The notes: generated by a model from the letters alone, not told the origin. DNA of 64,000 nucleotides from Cladopsammia gracilis (GCA_022457155.1 JAJGOT010000164.1:230001-294000); one strand, 5' to 3'. Shown: positions 21,208-30,134, counted from the first letter of the stretch. Program-made: numbers and translations.

Positions 21208-21905
21208 GGAGCTCCCAATCTTGGAGCGCCTTTTCCTTTGGGGCGACCAACTCTAGGAGCGCCTTTTCCTTTGGGGCGACCAACTCTAGGCGCTCCTTTC
21301 CCAAACAAATTTTTCACCATGTCCAGCGCCAGTGGAATTCCGATGGAAGCCAGCACAGTTCCCAACAATCCGCCTGATTGTTTTGCTGATGGTTTTATCG
21401 TCAGTTGTCCTCCTGATTTCAGGGCAGCCAAAATATCCTGTTTCTGCTTATTTGTCAACAAATGTTTATTGTCAATCAGTTTTTGAATTTTATCTTGGGG
21501 AATGAGAAATCCGCCCGTTTGCCCGCCTCCCTTCCCGCTTATTTTTTTCACAACTTGACTCGCTCCTTCACTCGCCAAACCAGCCAATGCTGACAGTCCA
21601 AGTGTCTTTGCCAGGGTGGGTGCCAGGGAACGAGCCAGGGGAACAATAGCAGAGAAAAGACTTCCGCCTTGCTTCATCACTTTTCGGATTTGCGTTTTTG
21701 ATATCTTGATTTCAACTCCCTTTCCCTGAGATGCGGCTTTGGCAATTCGGTTCTTTTGATTGACTGTCAGCATCAGTTCATCATTTCCGCGTGTTTGATT
21801 TTTTTTCAGCCTCAGGGTGATAGCGCAGTTTGCTTTGAATGCTCTTCCAAGCTTCTTTTTTTGCCCTTCCGACAGATTTACTTTATATGGGTGATATGTT
21901 GTCAT
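21069..21905 (-). CDS. Glycine-rich virion core/membrane-active protein (adenovirus pX/pVI-like candidate)
   Basis: 278 residues from the ATG MTTYHPYKV, which sits in the late-type context TTTAAAATG. The N-terminal domain reads KVNLSEGQKKKLGRAF, GNDELMLT and VEIKISKTQIRKVMKQGG. An amphipathic/hydrophobic stretch follows (LFSAIVPLARSLAPTLAKTL and LSALAGLASEG, about 80-115), then Gly/Lys-rich sequence. Near 215-245 there is an 11-residue repeat of GAPRVGRPKGK in about 2.5 copies, encoded by a 33-bp DNA repeat at about 21215-21290. The C-terminus GLLLGSKSPFNNIPVLGAIL resembles a motif I associate with this Polinton protein. It is likely packaged with DNA or used in membrane disruption; the function is not established. 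Confidence 0.7.
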   Translation of the reverse strand: MTTYHPYKVNLSEGQKKKLGRAFKANCAITLRLKKNQTRGNDELMLTVNQKNRIAKAASQGKGVEIKISKTQIRKVMKQGGSLFSAIVPLARSLAPTLAKTLGLSALAGLASEGASQVVKKISGKGGGQTGGFLIPQDKIQKLIDNKHLLTNKQKQDILAALKSGGQLTIKPSAKQSGGLLGTVLASIGIPLALDMVKNLFGKGAPRVGRPKGKGAPRVGRPKGKGAPRLGAPWEPPPPFIGTWGRKIGMGKKSKKGTGLLLGSKSPFNNIPVLGAIL

Positions 21906-21933
21906 TTTAAATGACAAGATATGTTTTCAGTCC

Positions 21934-23214
21934 CTACACGATAACCAGCTCATTTCCAATCTTATCGATTTTCACTTCTTCTTCATAGAGAACTATCGCA
22001 TGTACATTGAAGTTTGCAGCTGCATCTGCGTTCAATCGATACCTGAATATCAACTGCTTGGGATCTCTTGTTGGTTTTTCAGTTTGATAAGTCAGATCGA
22101 AATAGATCAACGGGAAAAGAGACTTGAAATTGGCCAGATTCAGCTGCGTTCCAGTGTTAAAATCATTTTTCCTCATTGCATAAGCCATGACATCCTGGAA
22201 AATCCTTACTTTGCTTTCACTGTCATACTCTGTTTCCGGGTAGAAAACTCCGTTTCCATATTCCAGCCGGCAGTTCGACAAGGATGAGTCTGCATTGTCC
22301 GCATTCAGCTTGAAAGTGTTCATGAGATAAGGGCTATCTTCTTCTTTAGCGGCATCATTGGTTCTTTTAAGATAAACAAAAATATGCTTAACATTGTCAA
22401 TACTTGCGGATATCTGGAAGAATCCTGATGACTGCGTAGGAGCTGATTCGGAATACATCTCCCTCAGATATTTCCATTGCGTTTCTTTCAGGAATGAACT
22501 GACAAATTTGTCATAAAGAGAATCTTTCGGTGTCAATCTGGGGACCCAAAGCAAAAACCTATTCACAACAACTCTTCCATCATCAGTGCCATTAGCCATA
22601 TGAATTAATTCATTATCTTGTTGAAGCTTAATCTCAAATTGCAGCTGCATGGGCACAAGCATCTTATCCTCCAACTCTTCGAAAAAGGAAAAGCGATTCA
22701 GGGGAATGATTGTGTTAATGTTCTTTGCACCACCGTTTCCATCGTTTTGCACTGCTTGAGATTGCACCCGCCGAGCTTCAAATCCAAGATTCGTATTAGC
22801 GGTTGTTGCATCAGTATCCAAATACCAGAAACTGTTCTTGGCGACTGATCTGCTGAAGTCATCGGAGTATTCTAGCAAATTTTTAATAAAAGTAACGTTA
22901 TGCAGATTATCAGTCTCATAAACAATCTTTCCAGCAGAACTAATCTTCAGGTGATTAATCAGGGAATGAGCGCCATTGATTACCGTGATTCTGTCAGCTG
23001 CGGCATACCCAGCGCCGTCTGCTAATTTCTGGAGTTGAAATTGCACCTCGAAATACGCATTATACCAATCATAGAATGCGGATCGGTCATTAATCGTGAA
23101 TTTATAACCACTTTTTTGTTGATGTTGAGCATTAGCTGGAGCTCGGATTGTGTCATCCAGCTGGAAGCGCACTAATTCATTTCTTTGAAGATATTCATTC
23201 GATCGAAAAGCCAT
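21934..23214 (-). CDS. Major capsid protein, double jelly roll (hexon-like)
   Basis: 426 residues beginning MAFRSNEYLQRNELVRF. The order KSGYKFTINDRSAFYDWYNAYFEVQFQL, then INGAHSLINHLKISSAGKIVYE and the later FLLWVPRLTP matches Polinton major capsid proteins, which form the trimeric capsomers. The start codon lies in TATAAAATG. It sits between the small basic protein (6 bp away) and the pX-like protein, inside the capsid cluster. No interruption is visible. Confidence 0.9.
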   Translation of the reverse strand: MAFRSNEYLQRNELVRFQLDDTIRAPANAQHQQKSGYKFTINDRSAFYDWYNAYFEVQFQLQKLADGAGYAAADRITVINGAHSLINHLKISSAGKIVYETDNLHNVTFIKNLLEYSDDFSRSVAKNSFWYLDTDATTANTNLGFEARRVQSQAVQNDGNGGAKNINTIIPLNRFSFFEELEDKMLVPMQLQFEIKLQQDNELIHMANGTDDGRVVVNRFLLWVPRLTPKDSLYDKFVSSFLKETQWKYLREMYSESAPTQSSGFFQISASIDNVKHIFVYLKRTNDAAKEEDSPYLMNTFKLNADNADSSLSNCRLEYGNGVFYPETEYDSESKVRIFQDVMAYAMRKNDFNTGTQLNLANFKSLFPLIYFDLTYQTEKPTRDPKQLIFRYRLNADAAANFNVHAIVLYEEEVKIDKIGNELVIV

Positions 23215-23220
23215 TTTATA

Positions 23221-23613
23221 TTATTTTTTTCTTTTTCGGATGCCTTGCCCAGAGATCAACCTGTTCAATATGGCATCAGAACTTTCTCCGGAGGTTGACG
23301 CAGGGGCTGATTGTGGTCGAGCTGGTGGCTTTGTTTTGCCTGGTGGCTTCCCCTTTCTCATATTTCCCAGCTTTTTCATGATCAAATCGCCAGATTTTTC
23401 AACTACTTTTTTGCCGAGTTTATCCCCAGCGTGAGAAATTCCTGATTCCAATGCTTTTTTCGCAATGGGTTTTGCGAATTTATTGAAGACGACTGATGCG
23501 ACCTTCCTCATTGGTTTGAAAATATTGTCCACAATGACACCTGTTCCTTTATGCCGGAAGACAAACCGCCCCAGCTGGGGGTGGAAAAAACGAGAGAATT
23601 CATAACTTTTCAT
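23221..23613 (-). CDS. Small basic virion protein, unknown function
   Basis: 130 residues, starting MKSYEFSRFFHP. It is rich in Lys and Arg (the central helices resemble NKFAKPIAKKALESGI and DKLGKKVVEKSGDLIMKKLG), then a Pro-rich KPPGKTKPPARP segment and a basic end GIRKRKK. The start overlaps the stop of the minor capsid gene as ATGA and has ATAAAATG upstream. Its position between the penton and major capsid genes suggests a DNA-condensing or capsid-cement role; this is inference. Confidence 0.65.
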   Translation of the reverse strand: MKSYEFSRFFHPQLGRFVFRHKGTGVIVDNIFKPMRKVASVVFNKFAKPIAKKALESGISHAGDKLGKKVVEKSGDLIMKKLGNMRKGKPPGKTKPPARPQSAPASTSGESSDAILNRLISGQGIRKRKK

Positions 23614-24386
23614 TTTATTTGTTTTTTCAAGATAAGAGAGAACGCTGTATCAGCCCCATTCAAATCAACAACCCGCCTTTTCCCATCGGTGATCCAGATC
23701 CGAATGGAGCTTATTCTGTTTTTATTCACAGGGCTGAACATCACTCTCATGGGTTCAAGAGTGAAACTATAGGAGGCCTGCAGAACAGATGTTGAAAAGG
23801 AGAAGATGATATCACTCTCTTCCCCATCCACAAGCGAATCACTTGTGAGATCGCAATGCACGTTCAACATATCAGTATCTTGGCTGAGGTTTGGAACTCT
23901 GGGGCCAATGTTGACTTTATCTTTCAGAATCTTTTTATCGAAACCAATGAGATCGCCAAAGTTGGATTTCTCGAGATCAAGTTGCCAGTTTTCTTCCAGC
24001 GTGATTGTTACTCTGAAAGTTGTGGGAGAGAAAGCAAGATTGATTGGGAATTTTTCATTCTTTCCTGGGGTGGATCCTGCGAGGGGGCCTGTTGCGTTTC
24101 GAATTGCCGCATTCAAAGTGGAATAATCCCAAACCCCAGCGGGAAAGGCGATATCGGAAAATGTTTTCCCACCGTCAGAGCTGAATCTGATCAGCTGATT
24201 TTTCAATGCCGCATTGATGTTATACCACGTAAAACTCATATTGATAATTCTGTTCAACCCAACAACATATTGGGAATTTGGATCCAAAACAATGGGCCGA
24301 TTGAATTTTGTTGTGAAATTTTCTGGTTTGTTTCCCCCAGTCTTGACGGAAAAGGAGGACAGGACAATTTCTCTTTCGATTTCCAT
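23610..24386 (-). CDS. Minor capsid (penton, single jelly roll) protein
   Basis: 258 residues from the ATG MEIEREIVLSSFSVKTGGN, chosen because it directly follows the previous gene's stop and has CCTAAAATG. The sequence ENFTTKFNRPIVLDPNSQYVVGLNRI and NMSFTWYNINAALKNQLIRFSSDGGKTF, with GVWDYSTLNAAIR, matches Polinton minor capsid (penton) proteins. The late part RISSIRIWITDG and the end are intact. It would occupy the five-fold vertices. Confidence 0.85.
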   Translation of the reverse strand: MEIEREIVLSSFSVKTGGNKPENFTTKFNRPIVLDPNSQYVVGLNRIINMSFTWYNINAALKNQLIRFSSDGGKTFSDIAFPAGVWDYSTLNAAIRNATGPLAGSTPGKNEKFPINLAFSPTTFRVTITLEENWQLDLEKSNFGDLIGFDKKILKDKVNIGPRVPNLSQDTDMLNVHCDLTSDSLVDGEESDIIFSFSTSVLQASYSFTLEPMRVMFSPVNKNRISSIRIWITDGKRRVVDLNGADTAFSLILKKQIK

Positions 24387-24387
24387 T

Positions 24388-25371
24388 TTAGGGCTTGAAA
24401 TACTTTCTGAAGAGCTTCTCATGCTGGGAACGATTGATGACGTTTTCTTTCAGGAGAAGATCGAGAATGCCAACTCCAGTGTTTCTGATGTCCGAATTCG
24501 TATTCCCAGCAAGAATGGAGCCAACGATGACCTCAAGTTTCTGGAGGAGATCTGCGGGGTTGGAGAAAAAACGAATGGCGCCGCCTTTTTTTCTCCTGAT
24601 TCCCGAACCCATCTGTGCCATTTTCTTTTTGTAATGCTTTATGTAATCATTTAATGCCTTCATTGACCAATTTATTCCTCTATGTTTTAGCTGCATTTGC
24701 TCTTCCGTTATTTCACCTCTGTTAAACTTTTTGGTCCAAGAAGCTTTGTAACCTTTCATTTGATTTCTTCTAAACCCCGCATTGTGTAAAACATTCTTCA
24801 TAAGAAATTCTTTTTTCTGTCTTGGTGACAGATTTGGAGAATTCAGGGTTTGGTCTACTATATTATAATTGTGAAGATAAAGGCTATCTAGTATTTTATT
24901 AGCTTCAGATTCTTCCTTTTCCTCCTCTTCATCGTCTGATCCTAGAGCATAATCAGGATATTCCTCTTCTTCATATTCAGGTGGTGGGTCATTTCCCATC
25001 TCTTTCCTAATTTCCTCATAACTCGGAGGAGTTGCTGGAATTTGCTTCTCAGGTTGGGGTGAAATGATCTCATCATCAAACAAACCTTCGACATTCATAT
25101 CTTCAAATGGATCGACTTCGGGGAGATAATCAATCTCTTCCAGTTTGGCTTTTCCAACTTTCTTTTTCCGGGGAAGTGGCCGAAGCGGCCCCAAATTCGA
25201 CTCAATCACCTCATCCAGTTTCGATGTGATGGGTTTGAATGTTTTTTCAAGTCCGATTTGACTTGTCTCTTCACCCAACTTTTTCTGGGTGATAGCATTG
25301 TGAACAAAGTTGATTTTTTTGCCCAAAGCAGATTTGCTTTTGGCCATTTTTTGCCAATTCAATAAACTCAT
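24388..25371 (-). CDS. PPxY-containing virion-module protein
   Basis: 327 residues from the ATG MSLLNWQKMAKSKSALGKK in TATAAAATG. A longer frame to 25506 would overlap the divergent ATPase. The N-terminal third is basic to mixed. The middle is acidic and holds two PPxY motifs (PPSYEEI and PPPEYEEEE), which in other viruses bind WW-domain ubiquitin ligases. The C-terminal third has RQKKEFLMKNVLHNAGF, MAQMGSGIRRKKGG and a helical end. It is first gene of the leftward capsid cluster. No family function is known to me; an assembly or release adaptor is plausible. Confidence 0.7.
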   Translation of the reverse strand: MSLLNWQKMAKSKSALGKKINFVHNAITQKKLGEETSQIGLEKTFKPITSKLDEVIESNLGPLRPLPRKKKVGKAKLEEIDYLPEVDPFEDMNVEGLFDDEIISPQPEKQIPATPPSYEEIRKEMGNDPPPEYEEEEYPDYALGSDDEEEEKEESEANKILDSLYLHNYNIVDQTLNSPNLSPRQKKEFLMKNVLHNAGFRRNQMKGYKASWTKKFNRGEITEEQMQLKHRGINWSMKALNDYIKHYKKKMAQMGSGIRRKKGGAIRFFSNPADLLQKLEVIVGSILAGNTNSDIRNTGVGILDLLLKENVINRSQHEKLFRKYFKP

Positions 25372-25449
25372 TTTATATCCCAGAAACATGAATTCAGGAT
25401 GAAGAACATGATGTAGAACAAGATGTAGAACGTCATGTTCATTAATAAA
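25372..25449. promoter_or_regulatory. Divergent promoter between the PPxY gene and the ATPase
   Basis: A 78-bp spacer. Read leftward it ends GGATATAAAATG, and rightward it ends ATTAATAAAATG, so both start codons sit in the TAAAATG context. The centre carries short repeats of GATGTAGAAC/GAAGAACATG. It is probably a bidirectional late promoter. Confidence 0.6.
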
Positions 25450-26082
25450 ATGAAGATTCCAAATTATGATTGCCAGGATCCAATCACGAATTTCAAACAA
25501 CTTCACCAGTTCATGCCGGATCGAACTTTCAGAATGTTGATCTGCGGCCCTTCAGGATCGGGGAAAACAAATGTTCTCCTGGATATGATTTTCCGCCTGC
25601 TCTTCTACGATAAAATCTTCCTCTATGCGAAAAATCTTGACCAAACCAAATATCAGCATCTGCTGAAAACATTTCGCCCAATCAGCAAAGAAGCTGGGTA
25701 TGACGTTGTGGAAGCATCCCCGGATGAAATCATCCCAGTTTCTGAATTGTCAGGGGAGAATCAAAAGCTGGTTGTTTTCGATGATTTTGTTTCCGAAAAA
25801 AACCAAAAGCCATTGATTGATTATTTCATTCAGGGCAGGCACAAGAAATGTTCTGTGATTTATCTTTCGCAAAGTTATTTCGGAACACCAAAAGATATCC
25901 GTCTGAATTGCTCGCATTTTTGCATCTTCGAATTCCCAAGCAACAAAGAAATTACGGCGATCTGCAGGGAGAACAATGTCAGCAAAGAAGATTATCGGAA
26001 AGCAACGCATGATCCGTTCTCTTTCCTGTATGTGGATAAGCCGAGGAAATTCATTGCCAAAAACTTTGATGAAAGCATTTAA
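25450..26082 (+). CDS. Genome-packaging ATPase (FtsK/A32-like)
   Basis: 210 residues from MKIPNYDCQD; an ATG 15 bp upstream is possible, but this one lies in TAATAAAATG. Walker A is GPSGSGKT (33-40), Walker B is KLVVFDD (106-112), and the polar sensor segment is YLSQSYFGTPKDIR (138-151). The family translocates viral DNA into capsids. It is divergent from the capsid cluster and is followed one base later by the fibre gene. Confidence 0.92.
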   Translation: MKIPNYDCQDPITNFKQLHQFMPDRTFRMLICGPSGSGKTNVLLDMIFRLLFYDKIFLYAKNLDQTKYQHLLKTFRPISKEAGYDVVEASPDEIIPVSELSGENQKLVVFDDFVSEKNQKPLIDYFIQGRHKKCSVIYLSQSYFGTPKDIRLNCSHFCIFEFPSNKEITAICRENNVSKEDYRKATHDPFSFLYVDKPRKFIAKNFDESI

Positions 26083-26083
26083 A

Positions 26084-27901
26084 ATGAGTTATTCAAATGG
26101 ATTGCTGTCTGAAACAAGCACCTCCCAGGGAGGACGAGATGGAAAAGATGGATTGCCAGGAGTTGGTTTCAAGCTAACGCCGGCAGGGGACTTCGACCTG
26201 CAAAGGAAACGCCTGACAAATGTCGCTGAAGGAACGGGGAATTCGGATGCAATCTCAAAGCACCAAGTTGACACGCTTGCAACGCAATTGCGGGCAGATT
26301 CTCTCCAGGTGGATGGGTCTTCCCATATGACTGGAGATCTTGATCTCAGGGGACAAAAACTCATCAACCCCGGGGAAATAGAAATGAATCGCAAATTGAT
26401 CGTCAATCTGGACACTGATGAAAACCAGGATTTGTCAGCGGTGAATATGGTCACTCTGAAAAAATTCCACCCTGATGCTCCGGCTCACACTCATGAAGTC
26501 ACGAAGGATATTGATTTAAAAGAACTTTTCAACGTGAAAAACTCAAAACAGCAAACATGGCATGATTTGGGAGCCGCATACAACAACCTGGTTTCTTATA
26601 ATGACACCAAAAATATCTTTCTCAGCCGCAAAGAGACGTTTCCAATGGAGACGGCTTTGGATATGGGAAATCACACCATTTTTAACGTGAAAGATCCCGA
26701 AGTTGCCGATCAGGGCGCAAATATGCGATATGTGGATGCCCAATCCGCGAAAAAGCTTTCGTTGGAAGGCGGGACAATGACCGGAAACCTGGATATGAAC
26801 TCGCAACAAATCAACAATATTGCAACGCCAACTCTGAAGCGACAACCCACGTCAAAATCTTATGTGGATAATGCGATAGGAGGTGTGGTAGCCCACACGA
26901 TGGAATTAGAAGAGAAGATCAAAAAATACGTAAATGAATCGCATATCACGTCAACCTCTCACCCAAAGGACGCATTCCGCTATCTGATGGAAGATGTGGA
27001 TGAATCCAGCTCTGAACATCATATGACAGTGACTGGGATAAGTGATTTTCCAGATTCGCCGCATCATTTTAACAAGAAGGCCTATGACTTGGAAATCACA
27101 AAAGACCTTTTCAATGAATACTCTGGGAGACTTGGATTCAATATGTTCAAACTCCCAGAGGGAGAATACACCGTGTGCGTGGAATTCTTCCCCGCGTCAA
27201 TGGATGGCGTGAGCGTCAACGTTGTGAGCGCCAGTCTGAATATCAATCAGCAATCAACTAAGAAGTTTTCGGGGTATTCCAGATCCATCATCCACATGCA
27301 CAAATGGAGGATTTCCCCACCTGAATTTATTTTCCTGGATTTGAAATGGCGAGGCACTGCCAAGTCAGCCGAAAAAGGAAATGCAAATCTGATCATATAT
27401 GGCATTGCTGGTTCCCAACCTGATGTTGAAAGCAGCGTGTATGATTCCCCTTTCGTTTTCCAAGCGGGGAAGATGGTCATGGAGACTGACTTGGATTTGA
27501 ATGGACACGCAGTGTTGAATTTGCCGCTTCGCCCGTCAAAACACTTCATTTTTGCAAGATTTGTGAAAGGAAAACACGGTGATTGTTTGATCTTCCCAAA
27601 TGAAGCGGAAGATGAAACAAATTATTGGCAACAATTTGGATCTGACTTCCGGATTTTGAATGTCACGGTTTTCATTCTTCAACGCGGTTCCAACCCAGTG
27701 AGTGGAGCAACCATCATCATGACAAGTCTTGTTAAAGGAGATCGCATCACTCGGAAAGCAGTCAGACCTTCCACCAATTCACTTGGTTCACTGCAGTTCA
27801 CCTTCAATCTCCATGTTGGGCAGGAAGAAGCTTTCTATCTGGCTCTCTCGGATGGAAATGCCATTCAAAGAGCAAAAGCGACAATTCTGATTGAAAAATG
27901 A
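26084..27901 (+). CDS. Fibre-like/receptor-binding candidate protein
   Basis: 605 residues from MSYSNGLLSE in TTTAAAATG; a longer frame begins inside the ATPase gene and is unlikely. A short collagen-like GRDGKDGLPGVG (about 17-28) is followed by repeats of the type used in trimeric phage tail fibres: LDLRGQKLINPGE, LDMGNHTIFNVKDPEVADQGAN with RYVDAQSAKKL, and GNLDMNSQQINNI with SKSYVDNAIGG. A late copy is DLDLNGHAVLNLPLRPS. The middle and the C-terminal 110 residues look globular and beta-rich. The position after the ATPase in the virion module suggests a surface fibre; I infer a host-binding role. Confidence 0.7.
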   Translation: MSYSNGLLSETSTSQGGRDGKDGLPGVGFKLTPAGDFDLQRKRLTNVAEGTGNSDAISKHQVDTLATQLRADSLQVDGSSHMTGDLDLRGQKLINPGEIEMNRKLIVNLDTDENQDLSAVNMVTLKKFHPDAPAHTHEVTKDIDLKELFNVKNSKQQTWHDLGAAYNNLVSYNDTKNIFLSRKETFPMETALDMGNHTIFNVKDPEVADQGANMRYVDAQSAKKLSLEGGTMTGNLDMNSQQINNIATPTLKRQPTSKSYVDNAIGGVVAHTMELEEKIKKYVNESHITSTSHPKDAFRYLMEDVDESSSEHHMTVTGISDFPDSPHHFNKKAYDLEITKDLFNEYSGRLGFNMFKLPEGEYTVCVEFFPASMDGVSVNVVSASLNINQQSTKKFSGYSRSIIHMHKWRISPPEFIFLDLKWRGTAKSAEKGNANLIIYGIAGSQPDVESSVYDSPFVFQAGKMVMETDLDLNGHAVLNLPLRPSKHFIFARFVKGKHGDCLIFPNEAEDETNYWQQFGSDFRILNVTVFILQRGSNPVSGATIIMTSLVKGDRITRKAVRPSTNSLGSLQFTFNLHVGQEEAFYLALSDGNAIQRAKATILIEK

Positions 27902-27916
27902 TTTTCTCCCTGAAAA

Positions 27917-28411
27917 ATGAAGCGAGCGCGAAAACAAAGCATTTTTGCTTTCAATCACATCAACCCCGCAATTCGGGAAGAAGAACTGGAAGAGATCAAA
28001 AAACTTTTTCGATTTTATCACAAAAGATTTTGGTGCCTGAAACGAGCGCATGGTCGATTCAAGAAAATGAATCTGCTCATGAATTTGACCTCTTCCGGTC
28101 TGGTTGCAATCGGGACGATTGCTGGAGCCGCGACTTTGAATCCCATCGTTTTGGGAGTGATTTCAGGAGCAGGATTAGTTTTGAAAACCGCGAATGAAAT
28201 GAAGAACCTGAAAAGCAAAATTGAGATGGCGAAGTTCGCTTTCACCACCTATGAAAAAACATTGAGTGATTTGCGCTTCGCTTTGCGGGGAGGAAATTTT
28301 GATCGAGCTGAATTTTTGTTTTCAATGGAAGCGATTGATGGGATTGTGATTGATTTGGGGTTGGATTTGGAAAAGTTTGAAGCTGAATGGGAGAAAAAAT
28401 TTGAGGGTTGA
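27917..28411 (+). CDS. Small membrane protein of the Polinton, unknown function
   Basis: 164 residues, ATG 15 bp after the fibre stop, with the context CTGAAAAATG, which is not the TAAAATG of the virion genes. The N-terminal part is basic and helical (IKKLFRFYHKRFWCLKRAHG). A central hydrophobic region with small residues follows (LVAIGTIAGAATLNPIVLG, then SGAGLVL), which may form one or two membrane helices. The C-terminal helix includes FAFTTYEKTLSDLRFAL. I recall similar proteins (TLNPIVLG-x-ISGAG) from other invertebrate Polintons, without a known role. Confidence 0.65.
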   Translation: MKRARKQSIFAFNHINPAIREEELEEIKKLFRFYHKRFWCLKRAHGRFKKMNLLMNLTSSGLVAIGTIAGAATLNPIVLGVISGAGLVLKTANEMKNLKSKIEMAKFAFTTYEKTLSDLRFALRGGNFDRAEFLFSMEAIDGIVIDLGLDLEKFEAEWEKKFEG

Positions 28412-28447
28412 ATTTTCATTTCCCGGAAATGAAAAATCAGGGGAAAA

Positions 28448-29026
28448 TCACTTGAATTTCTTGATTTTGTTGAATATGTCAACGTGAAATGTTCTTTCAT
28501 TTTTCCCCAAAGATGCGACCATTTGAATTAGTTTCAAGGGCTGAAAATTTTTTTTCCCAATTTTTTCCTTCAAAACTGCTAGAGCTTTCTCTTTGTTCAC
28601 CTGAAAAGCCACTCTGCAGATGATGGAAATGATTTTGATCAAGCAAACGGTTTCACCATTGTATTGGCATTCTTTTTTCTTCCAGTCCAATTCGAGATCT
28701 TCATCCGCGAATAATTTATTCGCAATCATTCGACAAAGTTCATCAAAATCTGGAACAGCGATCTTGAATTTTTCAAACCATTCCTCATCCATTGGGAGTG
28801 AAGAAAAATCGATTTCGCAAGAAAGTTGTGAATCTTCCGCTTTTGGTTCGCCGAGGAAGAATTTTTTCTTGTCCGACCTCCGGGTGATGGTTGAGTTTTC
28901 TTTTTTCAATGCATTTGTGATTGCGCAATTTGAGATTCCATATTCTTTTGCCGCTGAATTGATGGAAGTGAAATTTTTGGTTTTTTTCCCATCGGAGATT
29001 GAAAAATGCGTTGCTGATTTCGACAT
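28448..29026 (-). CDS. NUMOD1-like helix-turn-helix protein 1
   Basis: 192 residues. The N-terminal module reads FTSINSAAKEYGISNCAITN then ALKK and TRRSDKKKFFL, matching the NUMOD1-type DNA-binding module (S-x-x-x-AA-x-x-x-GIS-x-x-x-I-x-x-x-L). The C-terminal 120 residues have no recognised domain and no nuclease motif. The start context is GAGAAAAAATG, shared with the gene at 32404-32619. It belongs to a set of three with 29115-30134 and 32643-33131; all are probably DNA-binding regulators. Confidence 0.6.
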   Translation of the reverse strand: MSKSATHFSISDGKKTKNFTSINSAAKEYGISNCAITNALKKENSTITRRSDKKKFFLGEPKAEDSQLSCEIDFSSLPMDEEWFEKFKIAVPDFDELCRMIANKLFADEDLELDWKKKECQYNGETVCLIKIISIICRVAFQVNKEKALAVLKEKIGKKNFQPLKLIQMVASLGKNERTFHVDIFNKIKKFK

Positions 29027-29114
29027 TTTTTCTCTGGTGAAAAAAAGGAAATAAAAAATTAAAATCCCATTTTATTCAGGATAAAATGGGATTTTATCCA
29101 ATCGTTTCTCCAAT

Positions 29115-30134
29115 TTAGGCTTTGACAAAAGCAAATCGAATCCAGGTTTCCATTTTAAAGTCTTTCGTTCTCGCGGGGAACTTCCAGATCCCTCGTTTGT
29201 GATGTTCTTTCCAGTCCTCTGGCCAGGGGAAATGTGAATATCGCTGATTGTCAAAATATTTGTTGAGATCCTCAAAATTTTTCACAGGAAAGTTGATGCC
29301 TGTGCCAGGGTTGAAAAGCATCAGCAAAGTCTTCTGCTTTTCCACGTCAACATCTTCAGTCACAACCCACTCTGGATACTTTTCTCGCAGCCTTGGATAA
29401 TATTTGCCAAAATTACCAGCGCTTTCCTCCGCTGTCAGGGGCAAAAATGTTTCCGAAATTCCCTTCAATTGAGAAGTTGGAGGGGAACTTCCAGGGCATG
29501 ATTTGGGATCAGCTTTTTCAACTTTGAATTTTGTTCCATCGCTTCTCCGGGTGAAAGAATTTCTCCCGCTTTTCAATGCATCATGGATTGTTCTCGCATC
29601 GATCCCCAACTCAGATGTCGCCGCTGAAACGCTGGGATAAATCTTTGTTGAACTGGGGGAAATGACTTTGACGGGAATCGCATGCGGTTTTTGCGTGATG
29701 GTTGGGATTTCGCTCGCCTCACTCCGCTCCACTCCAACCGCTTCGGGAAGAGAACCCACCGGTTCCTTGTCGGCAATTCGTTTCATGAAATAATCTTTTC
29801 CATTTTTCCTGATTTTCCAACTCTGGCACCAGCCAGTTCTTTTGAAAGCGCAAGAAACGGCTTGCCTTGTGACTCCGATCCATGCTGCCATTTCGGTTTC
29901 GGTTTCAAATTTCGCCAGCGGAGGATCACTGGGAGATTCATGAACTGAAAAACGAGTGACTTGGAGATTGACAACTGCCACTTCCCTCCCGCGAAACTGA
30001 AATTTGTTTCTTCCTTCATTGATTGCTTTGTTTAAAGATTTTGGGGAAAAATTCATGAATTTGGCCAGCTTCACCTGGGATGAAAATCTCTCGCTGAGCC
30101 TTTCTTTGGAAACTACATCTATCAAAACCCACAT
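29115..30134 (-). CDS. NUMOD1-like helix-turn-helix protein 2, three repeats
   Basis: 339 residues. Repeat 1 (about 17-50): FSSQVKLAKFMNFSPKSLNK. Repeat 2 (about 75-110): FETETEMAAWIGVTRQAVSC. Repeat 3 (about 165-205): YPSVSAATSELGIDARTIHD followed by FTRRSDGTKFKV, closest to protein 1. The last 110 residues (DLNKYFDNQRYSHFPWPEDW and nearby) are unrecognised. No catalytic motif of a homing endonuclease was seen. Upstream of its start lies a cluster of palindromes (30218-30340) that could be its operators. Confidence 0.6.
   Translation of the reverse strand: MWVLIDVVSKERLSERFSSQVKLAKFMNFSPKSLNKAINEGRNKFQFRGREVAVVNLQVTRFSVHESPSDPPLAKFETETEMAAWIGVTRQAVSCAFKRTGWCQSWKIRKNGKDYFMKRIADKEPVGSLPEAVGVERSEASEIPTITQKPHAIPVKVISPSSTKIYPSVSAATSELGIDARTIHDALKSGRNSFTRRSDGTKFKVEKADPKSCPGSSPPTSQLKGISETFLPLTAEESAGNFGKYYPRLREKYPEWVVTEDVDVEKQKTLLMLFNPGTGINFPVKNFEDLNKYFDNQRYSHFPWPEDWKEHHKRGIWKFPARTKDFKMETWIRFAFVKA

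Noticed and set aside
23856..24398. 180-codon plus-strand frame opposite the minor capsid gene
   Set aside because: Antisense shadow; the minus-strand frame has clear capsid motifs.
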